7,003 nt of DNA from Candidatus Zixiibacteriota bacterium (GTDB taxonomy: Bacteria > Zixibacteria > MSB-5A5 > UBA10806), in contig DOTU01000017.1 of NCBI GenBank assembly GCA_003520965.1, positions 488 through 7,490 of the forward strand, read 5' to 3'. Positions 1-4,996 of this stretch are shown here, in pieces. Positions within the stretch are counted from its first letter, which is position 1. Each line of letters opens with the position of its first letter. Below the pieces are notes generated by a model. That model made no database searches. It saw only the letters and a list, made by a program, of their open reading frames with translations, and was not told the origin of the DNA. A program made the translations under genes and the position numbers.

Positions 1-1241
1 TCAGCGGGGATAACCGGATCGAGCGCTCGTTCAGCTAACGCGCCATGTCCGATCTCGCGCCGTCCCGGCCCTCTGATCGGTCTGACTTCACCCACCGAGT
101 AGGACGGGAAATTATAATGAAGCATGTAGCTCTTAAACGATTCACCCAAAAGATCGTCAATCCGCTGCTCGTCCATCTTTGTGCCCAACGTGGTAACTAC
201 CAACGCCTGGGTTTGTCCTCTGGTGAAGATAGCTGAACCGTGTGTACGTGGCAGGATTCCGATTTCAATCGAAATATCTCTAATGTCGGTCAAGCCGCGC
301 CCGTCGGAGCGTATGCTTTCCGAAAGAATCATCTCGCGCAGATCTGTACGTTCGATATCATCGATTACCCTGGCAATCACTTTTTCCGATTCCGGGAATC
401 GTTCTGCTAATGCCTCTTTGATTTCCGTCTTGATAGCCTCGATAGCCTCGCCGCGTGCTTTCTTCTCTCTGATCCGATTAGCGGTTTTAACTTTCTCCGC
501 CGCTAATTCGTTCACTGCCTGCACGATTTCAGGATTAAGTGGTACCGGTGTGATTTCTTTTTTGGGCTTACCGGCTTTGGCTGCAAGCTCCTCGATAGTT
601 GCTACCACATTTTTAACCTGCTCATGGCCGAATGCCAGGGCGTCCACCATATCTTTCTCGGATACTTCTTGAGCGCCTCCCTCGACCATCATGATATGAT
701 CTCTGGTTCCGACGACAGTGATATTCATGTCCGATTTTTCAAGCTCGGAGAACAGCGGGTCAGCGATAAACCGGCCATCGACTCGGCCTACACGCACAGC
801 CCCAATCAGGTTGTGGAATGGGATATCCGATACCGCTAACGCTGCCGAGGCTCCGATAATTCCCAGGATATCGCCGTCGTTTTCCTGATCTGACGATAAG
901 ACCTGGATCATGATCTGGACCTCATCAGTATATCCGTCTGGAAATAGCGGACGAATCGGCCTGTCGGTCAGACGTGCCGATAGAATTTCTTTCTCGGTGG
1001 GCCTGCCCTCACGCTTAAAAAATCCTCCGGGGATCTTTCCAGCGGCATACGATTTTTCTCTATAATCTACAGTGAGTGGGAAAAAATCCCGCTCCACCGC
1101 AGAGGGGGCGCTTGTGACGGCGATTAGAACTATGGTGTCACCTAGACGAACCATGACAGATCCCCCCGCCTGCCTGGCAACTCGCCCGGTTTCTATTGAT
1201 AACGTGCGGCCATCATCAAAACGCAATTCTGTTTTTTCCAA
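1..1241 (-). CDS. pnp: Polyribonucleotide nucleotidyltransferase (PNPase), N-terminal part, cut by the left window edge
   Basis: PNPase is a trimeric, phosphate-dependent 3'-to-5' exoribonuclease of the cytoplasm that degrades mRNA to nucleoside diphosphates. Translating the minus strand gives 413 codons with no stop, so this is roughly the first 60% of a protein usually near 700 residues. The first RNase PH domain carries GGFFKREGRPTEKEIL (about 72-87) followed by LTDRPIRPLFP (91-101). An all-helical linker rich in Lys and Glu covers about 195-300. The second RNase PH domain opens at about 311 with RSDGRGLTDIRDI and continues with FTRGQTQALV (339-348), LHYNFPSYSVGEVRP (374-388) and GPGRREIGHGALAERAL (391-407). 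The S1 and KH RNA-binding domains and the phosphate-binding motif of the second core should lie off the left edge. The start is TTG at 1241: GGAGG lies 6 nt upstream, no in-frame ATG lies nearby, and the protein opens EKTELRFDDGR as expected. It follows rpsO by 22 nt, a gap largely occupied by a hairpin. Confidence 0.97.
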   Translation of the reverse strand, partial: MEKTELRFDDGRTLSIETGRVARQAGGSVMVRLGDTIVLIAVTSAPSAVERDFFPLTVDYREKSYAAGKIPGGFFKREGRPTEKEILSARLTDRPIRPLFPDGYTDEVQIMIQVLSSDQENDGDILGIIGASAALAVSDIPFHNLIGAVRVGRVDGRFIADPLFSELEKSDMNITVVGTRDHIMMVEGGAQEVSEKDMVDALAFGHEQVKNVVATIEELAAKAGKPKKEITPVPLNPEIVQAVNELAAEKVKTANRIREKKARGEAIEAIKTEIKEALAERFPESEKVIARVIDDIERTDLREMILSESIRSDGRGLTDIRDISIEIGILPRTHGSAIFTRGQTQALVVTTLGTKMDEQRIDDLLGESFKSYMLHYNFPSYSVGEVRPIRGPGRREIGHGALAERALDPVIPA

Positions 1242-1247
1242 TTGTTT

Positions 1248-1252
1248 CCTCC
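1248..1252 (-). promoter_or_regulatory. Shine-Dalgarno of pnp, supports a TTG start
   Basis: GGAGG lies 6 nt (AAACAA) before the TTG at 1241-1239. No ATG or GTG in the pnp frame lies close enough to use this site, and the first downstream Met in frame (residue 30) falls inside the RNase PH fold. The site therefore fixes TTG as the start. Confidence 0.8.
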
Positions 1253-1255
1253 AAT

Positions 1256-1277
1256 ACCTGAGGTTACTTCCTCAGGT
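1256..1277 (-). promoter_or_regulatory. Intercistronic RNA hairpin between rpsO and pnp
   Basis: A perfect inverted repeat on the minus strand forms an 8-bp stem, ACCTGAGG with CCTCAGGT, around the 6-nt loop AAGTAA. The 5' arm encodes the last residues of S15 (Leu-Arg) and the loop holds the Lys codon and the rpsO TAA stop. The 3' arm ends 3 nt before the pnp Shine-Dalgarno. No run of T follows it, so it does not look like an intrinsic terminator. In Escherichia coli the rpsO-pnp junction carries a hairpin cut by RNase III, and PNPase represses its own synthesis through it. A comparable processing or translational-control role is inferred from position only; this stem is much shorter than the E. 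coli one. Confidence 0.6.
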
Positions 1278-1533
1278 TAAGATTGTCGATCAACGCCCTG
1301 TAGGCTTGTACGTCGTTCTTCTTCAAATATTCCAGAAGACTGCGACGTTGCCCAACCATTTTGAGCAAGCCCATACGGGAGTGATGATCTTTGACATGAG
1401 CCTTAAAATGATCGGTCAACCCGTTAATACGAGCTGTTAAAAGGGCTACTTGCACTTCCACTGACCCGGTATCGGTCGCATGCAGGCCGTAATCCTTGAC
1501 CAATTTTTCCTTCTCTTCTTTTGTGAATGTCAA
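1264..1533 (-). CDS. rpsO: 30S ribosomal protein S15
   Basis: S15 binds the central domain of 16S rRNA early in 30S assembly and contributes to a bridge with the 50S subunit. The 89 residues equal the usual bacterial length and the fold is the expected all-helical one. The hallmark stretches are DTGSVEVQVALLTARI (21-36) and DHHSRMGLLKMVGQRR (49-64), the latter followed by SLLEYLKK. These include the His42, Asp49 and Ser52 region that contacts rRNA in the family. The start is TTG at 1533, with GGAGG 7 nt upstream; the match to family length supports it. The start overlaps the ribF stop in the tetranucleotide TTGA, which suggests coupled translation. In other bacteria S15 represses its own mRNA through structured leaders; a possible hairpin over this start is listed separately. 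Identity is secure. Confidence 0.98.
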   Translation of the reverse strand: MTFTKEEKEKLVKDYGLHATDTGSVEVQVALLTARINGLTDHFKAHVKDHHSRMGLLKMVGQRRSLLEYLKKNDVQAYRALIDNLNLRK

Positions 1534-1558
1534 CTTACTGCCTCCTTGTTCAACATTC
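1525..1558 (-). promoter_or_regulatory. Possible hairpin over the rpsO translation start
   Basis: On the minus strand GAATGTTGA (1558-1550) can pair with TTGACATTC (1533-1525) in a 9-bp stem: seven Watson-Crick pairs and two adjacent G-U wobbles. The 16-nt loop (1549-1534) contains the GGAGG Shine-Dalgarno. The UUG start codon and the overlapping ribF UGA stop lie in the 3' arm. The structure would hide the start codon while leaving the Shine-Dalgarno exposed, a plausible place for S15 feedback or coupling to ribF translation. It is seen only as complementarity in one sequence. The wobble pairs and large loop make its stability uncertain. Confidence 0.3.
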
Positions 1559-2474
1559 TCTTTTTTATTTCTATCTCATCGTTTTTCATCTGTTCAATTA
1601 ATTTTTCTTTACTCTCGAATTTTTCCGGCGGCCTGATATAATCCAATAGCTCCACCGTAGCATGATCAGAATCAATATGCCCGGTAAATTCGAAAAGATT
1701 CATCTCAACCGACAACGCCAGATCGTTGAATGTCAGGCGCGCGCCGATATAAATCATTCCCATGTAAGCGCCATCTTCGAATCGCGCTATAGCCGAATAG
1801 ACTCCTTCTTTAGGCAATAACTTTCCCGGTGGCACCGCCAGGTTGACTGTCGGATAACCCAGAGATTTGCCAATACCGTGGCCCTTGACAATTTTACCGG
1901 TCAAAAAGTAATTATAACCGAGTGCCCGTTTGGCTAACTCGAACTCTCCCGTTTTAAGGAGTTCCCTGATAATCGTCGATTTTACATTCTGATTATTAAT
2001 ACGAAATTCTGGTACCACTGTAAAATAGAAATCGTTGTTTTTAGACATTCTGCTCAAAAGCTCCTTGTTCCCGACACGGTCTTTTCCAAAGGCATGGTCA
2101 TAACCGATCACAAGGGCTTTCATATTCATATCATCCAGCAAAATATCTCTGACAAAAGTTTCCGGCGGAAACGACGCTAATTGACGGTTAAAATCCAGGA
2201 TTACAATCGTTTCTATACCGGAAGTTTCCAGGAGTTCAAGCTTTTCCTCAAGCGTGGTCAAAAGCTCAGTCGGTCCCCGTTTTCCAAGTACAACCTGTGG
2301 ATGAGGATCAAATGTGACCAACACCGAATGCAGGTTCCGCTCGCGGCTGACCTCAAGCAAGGTGGCAATAATCTTTCGATGACCGACATGCACTCCGTCA
2401 AAGGTGCCAAGAGTAACCGCCGTATTGGTAAATTGGGCCGCTTCCAGTTCAGTCAGCCCGTAGATGACCTTCAT
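1530..2474 (-). CDS. ribF: Bifunctional riboflavin kinase / FAD synthetase
   Basis: RibF phosphorylates riboflavin to FMN and then adenylylates FMN to FAD in the cytoplasm. The 314 residues match the usual length of about 310. The N-terminal nucleotidyltransferase domain has GTFDGVHVGH (23-32), the nucleotide-binding signature, then TFDPHP (54-59), GYDHAFGKDRVG (124-135) and STIIRELLKTGE (166-177), a variant of the family STxIRxxLxxG motif. The C-terminal kinase domain starts near 190 with GKIVKGHGIGKSLGYPTVNL (193-212), including the PTxN motif that binds ATP and metal. GVYSA follows (224-228), then a GARLTF segment (244-249) where most members read GxRPTF, and the likely catalytic Glu257. 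The ATG at 2474 is preceded by GAGGG at a spacing of 6 nt and lies within the last codons of truB (26-nt overlap). At the other end the TGA stop overlaps the rpsO start. GYDHxFG is a form I associate with the FCB group. Confidence 0.97.
   Translation of the reverse strand: MKVIYGLTELEAAQFTNTAVTLGTFDGVHVGHRKIIATLLEVSRERNLHSVLVTFDPHPQVVLGKRGPTELLTTLEEKLELLETSGIETIVILDFNRQLASFPPETFVRDILLDDMNMKALVIGYDHAFGKDRVGNKELLSRMSKNNDFYFTVVPEFRINNQNVKSTIIRELLKTGEFELAKRALGYNYFLTGKIVKGHGIGKSLGYPTVNLAVPPGKLLPKEGVYSAIARFEDGAYMGMIYIGARLTFNDLALSVEMNLFEFTGHIDSDHATVELLDYIRPPEKFESKEKLIEQMKNDEIEIKKRMLNKEAVS
1541..1545 (-). promoter_or_regulatory. Shine-Dalgarno of rpsO, supports a TTG start
   Basis: GGAGG inside the 3' end of ribF lies 7 nt (CAGTAAG) before the TTG at 1533-1531. 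Together with the exact 89-residue family length it fixes the S15 start at this non-ATG codon. Confidence 0.8.
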
Positions 2475-3399
2475 CGATAACCCTCACATAAGTGCCCATG
2501 ATTTGAGTCGGACCAAGTTTTTCGAGTGACCGCCAATTCATATTGAGTTGAGCCAGCGCCAATACCTTTTCGTCCTCATCTAATAGCAATGAAAGCTCTC
2601 CCCCGCCTCCACCATAATCTCCTTCAGTAAAATACTTTTTAGCCAGGGGCCTGCCTCCAATAACTGCACCTAAATACTCCTCTTTTATACGGAGCATCGG
2701 GCAGTTGGGTAATGCTTCTTTGAGCGGCCTGATATACTGCTCAATTGAAGATGATTTTATGATCTCTTCAAGCGTGCTGGCTTCCGATAGACGAAACGCC
2801 CCTACTTCCAGGCGGCGAAGCGCTTTCAGATACCCTCCGCAACCAATCACTGCCCCCATCTGATGTGCCAGGCTTCGAATATATGTGCCCGACGAACAGG
2901 AGATATCCAGGGCAACTTCCGGCCAGGCGTAATCAATTACCTTAAGACCGGTTACCTCGACAACCTTAATGCCGGGGTTGAAGCTCTTTCCCTTGCGAGC
3001 CAGTTTGTGAAAGGTTTTCCCGTTACGCTTAGCCGCCGAAAATGGCGGTATATTCTGCTCAATTTCTCCTCTATAGTCATTGAGCAGCGCTTCGAATTTA
3101 TCACGAGAGAAATCACCGGGATCCGATTGAGTCACAACTTGACCGTCAGCATCATAAGTATCGGTCGCCATGCCGAACTCAAAGCGAGCCGCATAACGCT
3201 TGGTCATCCCAATCAAAAGGCTGGATAGCAATGTCCCCCGCCCCAGGAGCATAACTAAAAGGCCGGTGGCATTGGGATCGAGTATACCGGTATGTCCAAT
3301 TCGCCGGGTATCGAGTTTCCGCCTGAGATAATTTACCACATCGTGAGATGTCATCCCCGCAGGTTTGTCCACAAGCATTATGCCGTTTCTATCTGGCAT
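2449..3399 (-). CDS. truB: tRNA pseudouridine(55) synthase TruB
   Basis: TruB converts uridine 55 in the T-loop of tRNAs to pseudouridine and also acts as a tRNA-folding chaperone. From the chosen start the protein has 316 residues, typical of the family. It shows GIMLVDKPAGMTSHDVV (6-22), the catalytic segment GHTGILDPNATGLL (35-48) with nucleophile Asp41, KRYAARFEFG (67-76) with the conserved Tyr69, TDTYDADG (79-86), PPFSAAKRNG (118-127) and GTYIRSLAHQMG (171-182). The C-terminal region beyond about 235 would be the PUA-like part and carries a five-glycine run (263-267). The frame is open up to an ATG at 3435, but the ATG at 3399 is preferred: GGAG lies 7 nt upstream, the protein then opens MPDRNGIMLVDKP as the family does, and the overlap with nrnA falls from 47 to 11 nt. 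The 3' end overlaps ribF by 26 nt. Confidence 0.96.
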   Translation of the reverse strand: MPDRNGIMLVDKPAGMTSHDVVNYLRRKLDTRRIGHTGILDPNATGLLVMLLGRGTLLSSLLIGMTKRYAARFEFGMATDTYDADGQVVTQSDPGDFSRDKFEALLNDYRGEIEQNIPPFSAAKRNGKTFHKLARKGKSFNPGIKVVEVTGLKVIDYAWPEVALDISCSSGTYIRSLAHQMGAVIGCGGYLKALRRLEVGAFRLSEASTLEEIIKSSSIEQYIRPLKEALPNCPMLRIKEEYLGAVIGGRPLAKKYFTEGDYGGGGGELSLLLDEDEKVLALAQLNMNWRSLEKLGPTQIMGTYVRVIDEGHLRAD

Positions 3400-4369
3400 T
3401 GACAAACTCCGTCGCTTTGGCCAGGACATCTTCAACGACCAGTTTCAGCGGCCTTTTGATGGTAAAACCGGCGGCATTAGTATGACCGCCGCCATTGAAA
3501 CGGCCGGCAAATGCCGCGGCATCAAGCCCATTTTGCGAGCGAACTGAAATTTTAACCTCGTTGCTCCCGACTTCTTTAAACAATATCCCCAGGCGAACTC
3601 CCGCAACCCCCAGCGAGAAATCGATGAACCCCTCAGAATCTTCGATCCTTGCCTGTGCTTTTCGTACGCTTTCCTGGGTTATCTGCATATAGCTGATAAG
3701 GCCGTTGCCCGCAACATTTAGGCTGGCCAAGGTCAACCCCAAAAGCCTGAGCGTACCCGGAGACGCTTTGCCGAAAATATTATCGAAAATATTTTTAGGA
3801 TTGGCTCCGCGCTCCACCAGATCGGCTGCGATCCTCATGCCTCTCGCGGTTGTGGAGGCAAAACGAAAGTTGCCTGTATCGCAGATCATGGCGGCGTATA
3901 GGTCTTCCGCGATTAAGGGAGTAATTTCAAATTTACCCTCATCTAAAATAAAATAAAGAAGCTCGCCCACAGCGCAGCTTTTAATATCTACGAAATTTAG
4001 ACTGCCGTAATTATCGTTATCCTGATGATGATCAATATTCACCACAACGGCTGAATCAGGAATCAATCCGCTTACGAAACCGATTCGCTCCAAAGTTGGA
4101 CATTCCAGTATTATTACTGCTTCCGGTATAAACATTGACGGAGCGTTTTCGAAACCTATTATTCCTTGAGGATCTAGAAAGCTATACTTTTCCGGCAAGG
4201 CGCCCTGATTCACAGCCCGTGCAAGTTTACCGGAATCGCTTAAGGCACGATAAAGAGCAAGCTGGGAGCCGATCGAATCGCCATCGGGGTCCTTATGCGA
4301 TGTTATCAGGAAACGATCTTTTTCCCGCAAAATCTTGACTATATTGTTTATCTCAGGGCTTTTTCTCAT
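3389..4369 (-). CDS. nrnA: DHH/DHHA1 phosphoesterase, NrnA-like (nanoRNase / pAp phosphatase)
   Basis: NrnA-type enzymes hydrolyse RNA fragments of a few nucleotides and, in many species, 3'-phosphoadenosine 5'-phosphate, using metal ions bound by the DHH domain. Counting from the ATG at 4369 (326 residues, usual size), the DHH domain shows SHKDPDGDSIGSQ (24-36), the DHH triad in VNIDHHQDNDNYG (110-122) and MICDTGNFRF (161-170). The C-terminal DHHA1 domain ends with FNGGGHTNAAGF (291-302). In the second metal-ligand motif, where the family usually has Asp, this protein reads LECPTLERIG with Glu89. A GTG at 4372, directly before the ATG, is an equally possible start. Neither has a good Shine-Dalgarno at normal distance. 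The start is buried 17-20 nt inside rbfA, so translation probably depends on coupling. The 3' end overlaps truB by 11 nt. A cyclic-dinucleotide phosphodiesterase role is possible, but no sensor domain is fused. Confidence 0.92.
   Translation of the reverse strand: MRKSPEINNIVKILREKDRFLITSHKDPDGDSIGSQLALYRALSDSGKLARAVNQGALPEKYSFLDPQGIIGFENAPSMFIPEAVIILECPTLERIGFVSGLIPDSAVVVNIDHHQDNDNYGSLNFVDIKSCAVGELLYFILDEGKFEITPLIAEDLYAAMICDTGNFRFASTTARGMRIAADLVERGANPKNIFDNIFGKASPGTLRLLGLTLASLNVAGNGLISYMQITQESVRKAQARIEDSEGFIDFSLGVAGVRLGILFKEVGSNEVKISVRSQNGLDAAAFAGRFNGGGHTNAAGFTIKRPLKLVVEDVLAKATEFVNAR
3407..3410 (-). promoter_or_regulatory. Shine-Dalgarno deciding the truB start
   Basis: GGAG followed by the 7-nt spacer TTTGTCA precedes the ATG at 3399. 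It selects this codon over the upstream in-frame ATG at 3435, which would add 12 residues with no counterpart that I recognise in TruB. Confidence 0.6.
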
Positions 4370-4709
4370 CACGTTTGATTTGCTCTAAAATCTCGTTTAT
4401 TCTCATAACATGCGCGGTCGAGGTGTCGAAATGGAATGTGATCTCCGGCGTAAATCTTATCCTCATTCTCTTTCCCACCATATGTCTGATAACCCCAGCA
4501 TGACGTTTCAGAAATTCGAAGCTGGGGGTCATATCGTCATCTTTACCTAATACGGAAAAGTATACTTTCGCATATTTCAGGTCGCGACTGATCTCCGCCC
4601 TGGTAAAAGTGATCATTGCCGGTGGCGTATCCCGAAGCTCGTTGGCTACTATGTCCGAGATCTCCTTGATAATCTGGCTTTGTAATCTATCGACGCGTGA
4701 AAATTCCAT
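4353..4709 (-). CDS. rbfA: 30S ribosome-binding factor RbfA
   Basis: RbfA binds immature 30S subunits and assists processing of the 5' end of 16S rRNA and late maturation, notably during cold adaptation. The 118 residues are the usual length. The single KH-type fold is recognised from FSRVDRLQSQIIKEISDIVANEL (3-25), ITFTRAEISRDLKYAKVYFSVLG (33-55), the helix with the Ala-Gly kink expected of this KH variant (HAGVIRHMVGKRMRIRF, 70-86) and TPEITFHFDTST (87-98). The C-terminal tail is charged and ends EKKP. The ATG at 4709 lies 3 nt after the ylxP stop, with the G-rich end of ylxP (GGCGG) acting as the likely ribosome binding site. The 3' end contains the start of nrnA. Identity is secure. Confidence 0.97.
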   Translation of the reverse strand: MEFSRVDRLQSQIIKEISDIVANELRDTPPAMITFTRAEISRDLKYAKVYFSVLGKDDDMTPSFEFLKRHAGVIRHMVGKRMRIRFTPEITFHFDTSTAHVMRINEILEQIKRDEKKP

Positions 4710-4712
4710 ACT

Positions 4713-4994
4713 TTACCGCCATTCCAATTCGCAACTGGTCATAATGGCATCGCGATTGTTCTGAATCAAATCCTGAACGCGCGAAAGGACACCATTGGCA
4801 TAAGTTGCGTCTTCCGAAATTACGGCAATTCCCAGTAGTGCGGTTCGCCAGATATCCTGTTCTCCGATTTCGGCGACCGAAACGTTAAAACCGTTCCTTA
4901 GCCTGTCCTTGATGCTTTTTACCACTCTGCGTTTATCCTTGAGGGAATTAGCCTGGGGAATCGATATTGAAACGGTTAATATGCCGATTACCAT
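4713..4994 (-). CDS. ylxP: DUF503 family protein (YlxP-like)
   Basis: A small 93-residue protein of the DUF503/YlxP family, which typically sits between infB and rbfA, as here. The biochemical role is not established. Location with translation factors suggests a ribosome-associated or RNA-related job, and I would not go beyond that. The family signature is clear: an N-terminal strand MVIGILTVSISIP, then SLKDKRRVVKSIKDRLRNGFNVSVAEIGEQDIWRTALLGIAVIS (residues 17-60), and a C-terminal helix and strand ending CELEWR. The small alpha/beta layout has no signal peptide or membrane segment. The ATG at 4994 follows the infB TAA by 2 nt (TAA-TA-ATG), so its ribosome binding site must lie in the last codons of infB (AGG is visible). 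The short spacing on both sides points to tight coupling with infB and rbfA. Confidence 0.93.
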   Translation of the reverse strand: MVIGILTVSISIPQANSLKDKRRVVKSIKDRLRNGFNVSVAEIGEQDIWRTALLGIAVISEDATYANGVLSRVQDLIQNNRDAIMTSCELEWR

Positions 4995-4996
4995 TA

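Noticed and set aside
181..672. A 163-codon open frame on the plus strand
   Set aside because: It is antisense to pnp, whose minus-strand translation matches PNPase motifs throughout. The plus-strand product is Ser/Ile-rich with no recognisable domain.
1256..1277. Intrinsic transcription terminator between rpsO and pnp
   Set aside because: The stem is followed by ATTGGAGG rather than a T tract on the transcribed strand, so it is treated as an mRNA processing or translation element instead.
2605..2625. Gly-rich run in TruB (five consecutive Gly) as a repeat expansion or domain boundary
   Set aside because: It is short, uses mixed glycine codons, and sits in the variable C-terminal region of TruB; a flexible loop is the simplest explanation.
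3400..3435. Longer truB start at the ATG at 3435
   Set aside because: It would add 12 residues unlike the family and deepen the overlap with nrnA, while the ATG at 3399 has a GGAG at 7 nt and gives the expected N-terminus.
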